Shown here piece by piece: positions 8,409 to 15,064 of a stretch of DNA of 64,000 nucleotides. The stretch is from Microbacterium hydrocarbonoxydans. GTDB taxonomy: Bacteria > Actinomycetota > Actinomycetes > Actinomycetales > Microbacteriaceae. The notes beneath the pieces were generated by a model. The model saw only the letters and a program-made list of their open reading frames with translations. It made no database searches and was not told where the DNA came from. Location of the stretch: contig NZ_LR882982.1 of NCBI RefSeq assembly GCF_904831005.1, positions 1,488,001 to 1,552,000 on the forward strand, given 5' to 3'. Positions within the stretch are counted from its first letter, which is position 1. Every line of letters starts with the position of its first letter. Made by a program: the position numbers and the translations under genes.

Positions 8409-9101
8409 GTGACCGAGGCCGACGGATCGTCGAGACCTCTCGCCGAGAAGCTCCGCGTCGATATCGACGCGGAGCTTCTCGAGTTGGCACTCACGCATCG
8501 TTCCTACGCGTACGAGCACGGAGCGATCCCTCACAACGAGCGTCTCGAGTTCCTCGGCGACTCCGTCCTCGGGCAAGCGGTGACGGTCATGCTGTTCACC
8601 ACCAACCCTGACCTCGACGAGGGTTCGCTGGCCAAGCGGCGCGCGAGCGTCGTCTCCACGGTGGCACTCGCCGAGGTCGCTCGCGGCATCGGCCTCGGGC
8701 GTCACCTCCGACTCGGACGAGGCGAAGAGCAGACCGGCGGTCGCGACAAGGACTCGATCCTCGCCGACACGATGGAGGCGGTGATCGGCGCCACTTACCT
8801 CTCGGCGGGTCCCGAGGCCGCGACCGAGCTGGTGCTCCGTCTGACGGCGCCGCTGCTCGCAGATCCGGAGCGGTACGGAGCCGCCATGGATCCGAAGACG
8901 AGTCTGCAGGAGCTGGCCGCGAAGATGGGGGCCACGCCGCCGCAGTACTCGGTCGAAGCGAGCGGACCCGATCACGATCGCCGCTTCACGGCGACAGTGG
9001 TGGTCGGCGATCTCGCCATGACGGGCAAGGGCAGCAGCAAGAAGACCGCGGAGATGGCGGCCGCGCTCAGCGCGTGGCGCTATCTCGACGAACGTGCCTG
9101 A
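8409..9101 (+). CDS. rnc: ribonuclease III
   Basis: Double-strand-specific endoribonuclease for rRNA and mRNA processing; 230 residues. The RNase III signature '[13 protein letters not shown]' is at about residues 41-53, with Glu/Asp metal ligands ('DTMEAVIGA'), and a dsRNA-binding domain from about 155 ('[14 protein letters not shown]', '[12 protein letters not shown]'). GTG 8409 is used because it follows rpmF and gives the family N-terminus; the open frame continues back through rpmF without a likely start. Codons 12-25 contain a perfect 38-base palindrome (see findings). Overlaps mutM by 8 bases. Confidence 0.94.
   Translation: MTEADGSSRPLAEKLRVDIDAELLELALTHRSYAYEHGAIPHNERLEFLGDSVLGQAVTVMLFTTNPDLDEGSLAKRRASVVSTVALAEVARGIGLGRHLRLGRGEEQTGGRDKDSILADTMEAVIGATYLSAGPEAATELVLRLTAPLLADPERYGAAMDPKTSLQELAAKMGATPPQYSVEASGPDHDRRFTATVVVGDLAMTGKGSSKKTAEMAAALSAWRYLDERA
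8444..8481. repeat. perfect 38-base palindrome within rnc
   Basis: Nineteen consecutive complementary pairs around the centre 8462/8463, with no mismatch. The left arm runs 8444-8462 and the right arm 8463-8481. In RNA it would fold to a stem of about 17 base pairs with a small loop, beginning 36 bases after the rnc start codon. It encodes residues [14 protein letters not shown]. Confidence 0.97.
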
Positions 9102-9957
9102 GCTCCCAGAGGTCGAGGTCGTACGGGCAGGGCTGGCCCCGGCGACGACGGGGGCGGTCATCACGGCCGTCAGCGTGTTCGATGAACGTGCCCTCACTCG
9201 GCACGTCGCCGGAGCAGAGGATTTCGCCGCCCGACTCGAGGGCCGCACTTTCGTCGAGGCGATGCGTCGTGGCAAGTTCCTCTGGCTGCCGCTCGACGAT
9301 GAGAGCTCCGCTCTCATCGCGCACCTCGGGATGAGCGGGCAGATGCTGCTCCGTCGCCCGGATGCCGCGGCTGAGCGCCATGAGCGGATCCGGTTGAACA
9401 TCGAGCATCCGGTGCACGGGGAACTCGCCGTCGTGTTCGCCGATCAGCGGACATTCGGCTCGCTCGCCGTGGATCGCCTCATGATGGATGGTCCGTCGCG
9501 GATCCCGACGCAGGTCGCGCATATCGCGCGCGACCCGCTGGACCCGTTCTTCGACGACACCGCATTCCGGCGCTCGCTGCGCCGACGCAACAGCGCGATC
9601 AAGCGCGTGCTGCTCGACCAGCAGATCATCAGCGGCGTGGGCAACATCTACGCCGACGAGTCGCTCTGGGCCTCCCGGGTCCATCCCGAGACGCCGGCGA
9701 GTGCGCTCTCGACCCAGGCCGTCACGAGGCTGCTCACCGAGATCCGCTCTGTCCTCGCGAAGGCTCTCGCCGAAGGCGGCACCAGCTTCGACGCGCAGTA
9801 CGTGAACGTGAACGGTCAAGCCGGATATTTCGCGCACTCGCTCAATGCGTACGGGCGAGGCGGTCAACCCTGCCCTCGCTGCGGGACTCTGATCCGCCGC
9901 GAGGCGTTCATGAATCGCTCGAGCCACTTCTGCCCACGCTGTCAACGGCGTCGGTGA
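9094..9957 (+). CDS. mutM: formamidopyrimidine-DNA glycosylase (Fpg)
   Basis: Bifunctional glycosylase/AP lyase that removes 8-oxoguanine and formamidopyrimidines. 287 residues. N-terminal '[13 protein letters not shown]' supplies the catalytic Pro after Met removal and Glu; '[14 protein letters not shown]' is the helix-two-turn-helix; the C-terminal zinc finger reads '[10 protein letters not shown]' and 'CPRCQRRR'. GTG start overlaps the rnc end by 8 bases, a usual actinobacterial pairing. Convergent with the ABC permease gene seven bases downstream. Confidence 0.95.
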   Translation: MPELPEVEVVRAGLAPATTGAVITAVSVFDERALTRHVAGAEDFAARLEGRTFVEAMRRGKFLWLPLDDESSALIAHLGMSGQMLLRRPDAAAERHERIRLNIEHPVHGELAVVFADQRTFGSLAVDRLMMDGPSRIPTQVAHIARDPLDPFFDDTAFRRSLRRRNSAIKRVLLDQQIISGVGNIYADESLWASRVHPETPASALSTQAVTRLLTEIRSVLAKALAEGGTSFDAQYVNVNGQAGYFAHSLNAYGRGGQPCPRCGTLIRREAFMNRSSHFCPRCQRRR

Positions 9958-9964
9958 CACGACT

Positions 9965-11287
9965 TCACACGTCGCGGAATGCCCGGGCGAGCACCGGTCT
10001 GGTCGTCTGAGTGCTCGCCCAGACGACGCCGATGCCGATCACGAGCACGACGGCGATCGTGAACAGTGATGCGGGCGCCACGATCGCCGCGAGTCCGAGG
10101 AGTGGGAACACCAGGATGCCCGCGCAGACCGCCGACCCGAGGGAGACGGTCAGGAGCGGCGACATGATCGCCCGTCGGCGCGCTCGGTCCACGGTCTCGA
10201 GGGGCGTTCCGAGTCGGTGAAGACTCGTGTGCAGCTCGCGCTGGTCGAGCACAGCAGCCGCCTGATTGACCCCTACGGATGCCGCGACCATCAGGAACGA
10301 TGCGCTGAGCGTGATGATGAGGCCCGTGCGGATGTCGGTGGCGAGGGCCGCGTCGGCGGCGTTCACCCCGTCCTCCGACATCACGGAGAGGAGGGACACT
10401 CCGGTTCCCGCGAACACCGCGATGAAACTCGTCATGGCGATGCCGCTCACCTGGCGCCACGCGGCCTTCGGCGAGTCGAGGACGATGCGCGCGGCGAGAA
10501 GCCCGGTCGGCCTCGCCGCGCGGCGCAGCTGACGGGTCGCCCCGATCTTCAGGACCCAGGGACCGATGACGTTGAGCACGGCGAGGGCGATCCCGAACGA
10601 TGAGGCGAGCACGACGATCGTCACGGTGAGTCCGGCGACCGACGGGAAGACGGCGATGATCGCGAAGATGCACGCGAGGGCGGCGCCCCCCACGAGCGCT
10701 CGCATCCCACGCACGGGTGCGGCTTCGCTCCGCAGACGCACGCCGAGCGGAGACACGATCACCCGGCGCAGGCCGAGTGCTGCGCTGAGTGCCGAGACGA
10801 GAAGGATGACCAGCACGACGACGGCGCCGTTCAGCGGCGAGAGTAGGACGGAATCGAGACCGAGTGCAGCACCGCGGAAGGGGATCATCCCGATCAGCGG
10901 CGAGATCATCAGGTAGGCGACCACTCCGACGATGGCACCGGAGGTCGCGACCAGAACGGATTCGGTGACGGTCACGATGCTGACCCCGACGGGGGTGACT
11001 CCCAGCAGGCGCAGTGTCGAGAGCAACTCATCGCGACGGCGCGCGGAGAGACGCGCCGCCGCTCCGCCCAGATTCACCAGCGGCACGACCAGAAGTACGA
11101 GTGCGATGGCGGCCAGCGCCTGGTAGATCGGCGCCTCAGGATCCGACCAGGACCAGAACGCCTGGGCTCCGCCGACCACAGTCAGCACGAGAGCGGTCAC
11201 AGCGGCGAAAGCCGTGACGGGCAGTGCCAGCACCGTGCTTCGGCTCTTCGCCGGTCGAAGGAGCAGCGCAAGAGTCTGAGGGTTCAT
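9965..11287 (-). CDS. ABC transporter permease, FtsX/MacB-like
   Basis: 440-residue polytopic membrane protein with about eight to ten hydrophobic segments in two bundles, the first at roughly 20-45, 60-80, 110-135 and 155-175, the second from 200 on. The 'LARRRDEL..LRLLGVTP' type cytoplasmic segment between helices ('ARRRDELLSTLRLLGVTP') is typical of FtsX-domain permeases. It overlaps the ATPase gene by four bases (ATGA), so the pair forms one exporter. Substrate unknown; drug, peptide or lipid export are all possible. Confidence 0.8.
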   Translation of the reverse strand: MNPQTLALLLRPAKSRSTVLALPVTAFAAVTALVLTVVGGAQAFWSWSDPEAPIYQALAAIALVLLVVPLVNLGGAAARLSARRRDELLSTLRLLGVTPVGVSIVTVTESVLVATSGAIVGVVAYLMISPLIGMIPFRGAALGLDSVLLSPLNGAVVVLVILLVSALSAALGLRRVIVSPLGVRLRSEAAPVRGMRALVGGAALACIFAIIAVFPSVAGLTVTIVVLASSFGIALAVLNVIGPWVLKIGATRQLRRAARPTGLLAARIVLDSPKAAWRQVSGIAMTSFIAVFAGTGVSLLSVMSEDGVNAADAALATDIRTGLIITLSASFLMVAASVGVNQAAAVLDQRELHTSLHRLGTPLETVDRARRRAIMSPLLTVSLGSAVCAGILVFPLLGLAAIVAPASLFTIAVVLVIGIGVVWASTQTTRPVLARAFRDV

Positions 11288-11979
11288 GCGGAGACCTCGT
11301 TCGTGTCGACCCGACCGTCACGAACGGCCACGACACGGGAGCATCGTGAAGCCACATCGGGATCATGCGTGACGACGAGCAGCGTGCGTCCTTGAGCGGT
11401 CGTGGACCAGAGAAGGGCGTCCATCACCTCGTGCGAGGTCCGAGAGTCGAGAGCTCCGGTCGGCTCGTCCGCGAACACGAGCTCGGCACCCGTGACCTGC
11501 GCCCGTGCGATCGCGACGCGCTGAGCCTGGCCACCGGACAGCTCGCCGATTCGGCGCCCCTCCAGGCCGCCGAGCCCGAGCGCGGTCATCCAGGACGTCG
11601 CGTGCGCCACGGCCTCCGCTCGCGCCACCCCGTTGATCATCGAGGCGAGTGCGACGTTCTCGACGGCGGTGAGCTCGGGAATCAGCAGGCCCTGCTGAAA
11701 GACGAATCCGAATCGTTCCCGGCGCAGCCTCGATCGAGGCCCTTCGGCGAGTCCCGTGACGTCGACAGGGTCACCCGATGAGGGCCGAAAGCTCACGCTG
11801 CCGGAATCCGGTCGGACGATGCCTGCGAGCACGTGCAGCAGGGTGGTCTTCCCCGAGCCTGAGGCGCCCATGATCGCCACCGACTCGCCGCGTTCGACGG
11901 TCAGATCGACCGCGGCGAGTGCGCAGGTGGTTCCGTAGGACTTGGTGAGGGATCGGGCATCGATCACGGGTGCGTTCAT
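11284..11979 (-). CDS. ABC transporter ATP-binding protein, MacB/LolD family
   Basis: 231-residue ATPase: Walker A 'GASGSGKTTLL' , Q-loop region, signature 'LSGGQAQRVAIARA', Walker B 'LVFADEPTGALD' and switch His in 'LLVVTHDPDVA'. The 'PTGALDS' form is typical of the LolD/MacB group. ATG 11979 gives the family start 'VIDARSLTKSYG'; an in-frame ATG at 12015 would add 12 residues. First gene of the exporter pair; 87 bases separate it from the acetyltransferase stop upstream, so it may be read by the same transcript or have its own promoter. Confidence 0.88.
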   Translation of the reverse strand: MNAPVIDARSLTKSYGTTCALAAVDLTVERGESVAIMGASGSGKTTLLHVLAGIVRPDSGSVSFRPSSGDPVDVTGLAEGPRSRLRRERFGFVFQQGLLIPELTAVENVALASMINGVARAEAVAHATSWMTALGLGGLEGRRIGELSGGQAQRVAIARAQVTGAELVFADEPTGALDSRTSHEVMDALLWSTTAQGRTLLVVTHDPDVASRCSRVVAVRDGRVDTNEVSA

Positions 11980-12066
11980 GAACCCAGCCTCGCTGTGCAG
12001 ACCGGATCCGCGCATCGCTCGGACGTATGATCCGGCGTCGGCGCTCTACATCCGACGGATGATCCG

Positions 12067-13146
12067 TCAGAGACGCTTCTGCCACGCTCCCGCATACGAC
12101 ACGGGCACGAATCCCACCGCTTCGTTGATGTCGAGCATCGGACGATTCTCCTCCGCGTTGAAGGTCGACACCGCAGGGGACAGGGGCATCAGTTCTCTCC
12201 AGTGCAGGAGATTCGTGCACTTGACGATGATGCCGAGGCGATGCCCACGGTGGTCGCTCGCGACGAGGGTGCCCAGCTGGTGGGTGATGCTCGAACGGTC
12301 GGCACCGATGAGCAGCTCGTTGTAGGCCACTATCGTTCCGCTCGGAAGATGCTCCACCGCGACGATCGAGAGCGCTTGGCCTGCACTCGTGAGTCGGCGT
12401 TCGCGTCGGACCACCCGGTCGGCATCCCAGACCTCCGCGACGAAATCCATCTCCCCACTCGGCGCGTCTGTCGACAGCCGGGCCAGGATCGCGGCGTAGC
12501 CGTCGCGCCGACTCGCTGGAATCGGAGCCATCCACTGCATGACCTGATAGTCGGGTCCTGCTGCGGCCTTCGCATCGTTCAGTGCCGCATGCAGGGGCTC
12601 CGGATCCGCGCGCAGGTCGAACTCGCTGTTCCGCTCGACCTGCTCGAACTCGTAGCCGCGAGCCGCGACGGCGTTCGACAGCGCCGTCGCAGGCACGCGG
12701 CCCCATCCCGTTCTCGGGGTGATCATGTGCTCGGTCTCGAGGGGACGATGCAGCGTCCAGGTCTGCACGAGCGAGCGACCATACGCGCGCGCCTCCGACT
12801 CGGCGAGGGCGAGCAGGGCGTCCTCGACGCCGCGCCCCCAGTGCCGCCTCGGCACCATCAGATCGATCTCCGCTGCCTGCGCATCCTGCTCCTGCGGATA
12901 GGCGATCGTGATCATGCCCACGATCTCGCCGCCGTCCTTCGCCACGTACCCGACGCACAGTGTGTCGGTCGGGTCCTGCCATGAGGCGAGCAGCTGGGCT
13001 GTGCTCGGTGCGATGTCAGGCAGGCCGACCGCTTCGTCGCAGATGAGCCGGTTCAGGTCTCCGTAGGCGCGGAAGTCCGTCGCATCATCGTCGTCGAGCG
13101 AAGTCGGGACGAGAAGCGGGGTGATCGTCGGCTCGATCGTCGTCAT
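12067..13146 (-). CDS. double-GNAT acetyltransferase, second copy
   Basis: 359-residue protein with two GNAT folds, as in mycothiol synthase-like proteins; substrate unknown. The N-terminal acetyl-CoA loop 'RRHWGRGVEDALL' has Glu where the second small residue of R/QxxGxG/A normally sits, so that half may be weak. The C-terminal loop 'DHRGHRLGIIVK' is intact and ends in 'NAEENRPMLDINEAVGF'. Starts at ATG 13146, overlapping the upstream paralogue's TGA by four bases. Clear tandem paralogue of the next gene. Confidence 0.83.
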   Translation of the reverse strand: MTTIEPTITPLLVPTSLDDDDATDFRAYGDLNRLICDEAVGLPDIAPSTAQLLASWQDPTDTLCVGYVAKDGGEIVGMITIAYPQEQDAQAAEIDLMVPRRHWGRGVEDALLALAESEARAYGRSLVQTWTLHRPLETEHMITPRTGWGRVPATALSNAVAARGYEFEQVERNSEFDLRADPEPLHAALNDAKAAAGPDYQVMQWMAPIPASRRDGYAAILARLSTDAPSGEMDFVAEVWDADRVVRRERRLTSAGQALSIVAVEHLPSGTIVAYNELLIGADRSSITHQLGTLVASDHRGHRLGIIVKCTNLLHWRELMPLSPAVSTFNAEENRPMLDINEAVGFVPVSYAGAWQKRL

Positions 13147-14231
13147 GACAGGACCTTCTTCCAGGCGCCCTCGTACGCGATGGCGGTGAAGCCCATGGCT
13201 TCGTTGATCGAGAGCATCGGCCGGTTCTCCTCGGCGTTGTAGGTGATGACCGCGGCTGATGCGGGAACCACCTCGGTCCATGACAGCAGCGCCGCGCTCT
13301 TCACGAGCTGTCCCAATCGGTGCCCGCGGTGCTCTTTCAAGACGAGGGTGTCGTGCTGATGCGTCGTCCCGGTCGGATCGGGCCCGATGCCGAGCTCTGT
13401 GAAAGCGGTGAGTTCGGAGGTTCCGACGTGCTGCGCGACCGTGACCTGCATCGTCTGACCCATTTCCTGGATTCGCTTCTCCGAGGCGATCAGTCGCTCT
13501 GCATCCCAGACTTCCTCGTCGCTCTCCATGTCTGCCGAGGGCGCATCGGTGGACATACGTGACTTGAGCCAGGCGTAGCCCTCGACATGCTCCGAGGGCG
13601 TCGGCAGCATCCAGTTGAGCACCCGGTACCCGTCGGAGAACCCGAGTGCATCGGTGCGCAGTGCCGCGACGCGCTCGAGGGTCGAGGGGGAGACTTCGAG
13701 GCGACTCACGCGGTAGACCTGTTCGAGGCTGAATCCATGGCGGATGAGGAATCGCGCGACGTGGTCGTCGGGTACGCTGCCGAAGCCGGTTCGCGCCTCC
13801 AGCCTCGGTCCGTCGCTGGCCGGTTGCTCCGCCCAGTTCTGTATGACCGAGCGGCCGTGCAGCCTGGCGAAGGACTCGACATGGGGCAGGATCGCGGTCC
13901 CGATTCCCCGTCCCCATACACGCGGGTGGATCTCGATCGAGGCGATCGCCACACGCGATCCCTCTTCGTGGGGGATGTCGATGACGGTGCGGCCGACGAT
14001 GTCGTCGGCTACCCGCACCGCCCACACCGCGGTCGTGCGCTCCTTTCGGGAGCGCACGATCGCGAGCAGCGCCTCGGGTGTCAGATCCTGTTCGGTCCGC
14101 CCTGTGAGTTCTCGATAGACCTCGTTGCGAACCCGGGTGAGCTCGCGGAACTCGGCGGCGTCCGCTGCATCCGCCCGTGCCGGAAGCACGAGCGGGTGCA
14201 GCGACGCCTCTGCGGTGAGAGGAATGCTCAT
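13143..14231 (-). CDS. double-GNAT acetyltransferase, first copy
   Basis: 362-residue protein with N-terminal GNAT loop 'HPRVWGRGIGTAILP' at about residue 105 and C-terminal loop 'EHRGHRLGQLVK' at about 305, followed by 'NAEENRPMLSINEAMGF'. Both acetyl-CoA loops look intact, unlike the paralogue. GGAG lies seven bases before the ATG. It follows the 92-residue protein by 13 bases. The whole set is preceded by a long leader with an upstream ORF. Acylation of a small molecule such as an antibiotic or thiol is possible but not shown. Confidence 0.83.
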   Translation of the reverse strand: MSIPLTAEASLHPLVLPARADAADAAEFRELTRVRNEVYRELTGRTEQDLTPEALLAIVRSRKERTTAVWAVRVADDIVGRTVIDIPHEEGSRVAIASIEIHPRVWGRGIGTAILPHVESFARLHGRSVIQNWAEQPASDGPRLEARTGFGSVPDDHVARFLIRHGFSLEQVYRVSRLEVSPSTLERVAALRTDALGFSDGYRVLNWMLPTPSEHVEGYAWLKSRMSTDAPSADMESDEEVWDAERLIASEKRIQEMGQTMQVTVAQHVGTSELTAFTELGIGPDPTGTTHQHDTLVLKEHRGHRLGQLVKSAALLSWTEVVPASAAVITYNAEENRPMLSINEAMGFTAIAYEGAWKKVLS

Positions 14232-14244
14232 GGCGATCTCCAGA

Positions 14245-14523
14245 TCAGCGCAGCTGACGCTGCAGGTCGTAGGTGAGCAGAGCCCGCTCCTCGAGGGGCG
14301 AGCGATTCCGCCCGTAGAGATGCAGGGCGTCCGCCTCGAGGGCGGCGGCCCGGTACCTGCGACGGGGACGCTGTGCTCTCTGAAGCAGCCAGAGGCCGAT
14401 CCTGAGTGAGATGCGATCGGCCAGGGCGAGGCGCCGGAGTTCTTCGGGGGCGGGGATGTGGAGGACCTGCTGGTCCTCGGTATCGGGAGGGTGAGTGGTG
14501 CTGTGGTGCAGCGTGGTGTTCAC
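14245..14523 (-). CDS. small protein of unknown function
   Basis: 92 residues. I do not recognise a named domain. The middle contains an amphipathic stretch 'LADRISLRIGLWLLQRAQ' flanked by Arg-rich segments 'RPRRRYR', so a membrane-associated or nucleic-acid-binding role are both conceivable. GTG start at 14523 with AAGGA six bases upstream. First full gene of the acetyltransferase operon, 13 bases before the next ATG, and therefore likely functionally linked to it. Confidence 0.6.
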   Translation of the reverse strand: MNTTLHHSTTHPPDTEDQQVLHIPAPEELRRLALADRISLRIGLWLLQRAQRPRRRYRAAALEADALHLYGRNRSPLEERALLTYDLQRQLR

Positions 14524-14767
14524 GATGAGTCCTTCGAGATGAGACTGGTGGGTGGTGCGGAGAGCGCTGCCGTGCGGCGCCGCGAAGGCAGCCGTCGGAG
14601 AGCGGCGGAGTCGAGAGCCCGGGCACCGAAGGGTGATCGCCGGGGTCGGCGGATATCCGTGATCCGGAGAGGATCAGGAGGGGGCGCGCGCAGAAGGGCG
14701 AACGAGAGAGCCCGTCACAGGTCGTGGACCGGTGGGTGGTGCGGGGCAGAGTTCTCGGGCTGCGGTT
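14524..14767 (-). promoter_or_regulatory. long transcript leader with repeats and hairpins
   Basis: Untranslated stretch between the 34-codon ORF and the 92-residue gene. It holds a 14-base direct repeat (14547-14560 and 14731-14744, GGTGGGTGGTGCGG on the plus strand) and a GC-rich hairpin (14566-14571 with 14587-14592, around the 10-base palindrome 14574-14583) ending about 40 bases before the GTG. No open frame of coding character seen here. Attenuation is a possible role. Confidence 0.4.
14547..14744. repeat. 14-base direct repeat in leader
   Basis: Copies at 14547-14560 and 14731-14744 are identical, with 184 bases between their starts. One copy sits just upstream of the 92-residue gene, the other just after the upstream ORF stop. 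Confidence 0.8.
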
Positions 14768-14872
14768 CTACGAGAGAGCGCTTCGACGGACGCCGGCGGT
14801 TACCGAGTGCGCAAGGCGCGGCGCGAATGGCGCGGCGAGGCCAGTGGCCTGAGCAGTGAGCTGAGTGATCAT
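14768..14872 (-). CDS. 34-codon upstream ORF (candidate leader peptide)
   Basis: ATG at 14872 preceded by AAAGGAGG with six bases in between, the best Shine-Dalgarno in this block; stop TAG at 14770-14768. The peptide begins MITQLTAQATGLAAPFAP and ends RRSALS. It starts about 28 bases after the predicted transcription start. It resembles no protein I know. The gap to the next gene (244 bases) fits a leader peptide controlling the acetyltransferase operon, but it could equally be a small protein in its own right. Confidence 0.5.
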   Translation of the reverse strand: MITQLTAQATGLAAPFAPRLAHSVTAGVRRSALS

Positions 14873-14874
14873 CG

Positions 14875-14908
14875 GTAACCTCCTTTCGTGTGGCGATCCG
14901 GAGGTTAC
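14875..14908. promoter_or_regulatory. inverted repeat covering the Shine-Dalgarno of the upstream ORF
   Basis: GTAACCTCC (14875-14883) and GGAGGTTAC (14900-14908) are perfectly complementary 9-base arms, 16 bases apart. On the minus strand one arm is the Shine-Dalgarno itself, the other abuts the -10 box. Either an operator for a dimeric protein or, if transcription starts a few bases early, an RNA stem that masks the ribosome site. Confidence 0.5.
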
Positions 14909-14936
14909 GGTAGCGAATCCCGGGCGTGTCCGTCAA
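14907..14936 (-). promoter_or_regulatory. sigma-A type promoter of the acetyltransferase operon
   Basis: On the minus strand TTGACG (14936-14931), an 18-base spacer and TACCGT (14912-14907). This is the most consensus-like promoter in the window. Predicted start near 14900. Confidence 0.65.
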
Positions 14937-15064
14937 GCACCGTCGGCGTGGATCGGCGTGTCGCGCCGCATTCCCGTTCGCTCCGAACCCGCGCGGGATG
15001 CCGGTTCTGAGCCGCCATTCCGGTAGCGTATGGGCGTGATTCACCCCCGAAATGCGGCACGCGC
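14937..15064. other. divergent intergenic region before smc
   Basis: Between the acetyltransferase promoter and the smc ATG. I see no open frame. TAGCGT at about 15026-15031 could be an smc -10 box giving a leader of about 30 bases; there is no good Shine-Dalgarno before smc. Confidence 0.3.

Noticed and set aside
8182..9101. rnc starting inside rpmF (285-codon frame)
   Set aside because: The added residues are an out-of-frame Arg-rich shadow of rpmF; the GTG at 8409 gives the normal RNase III N-terminus.
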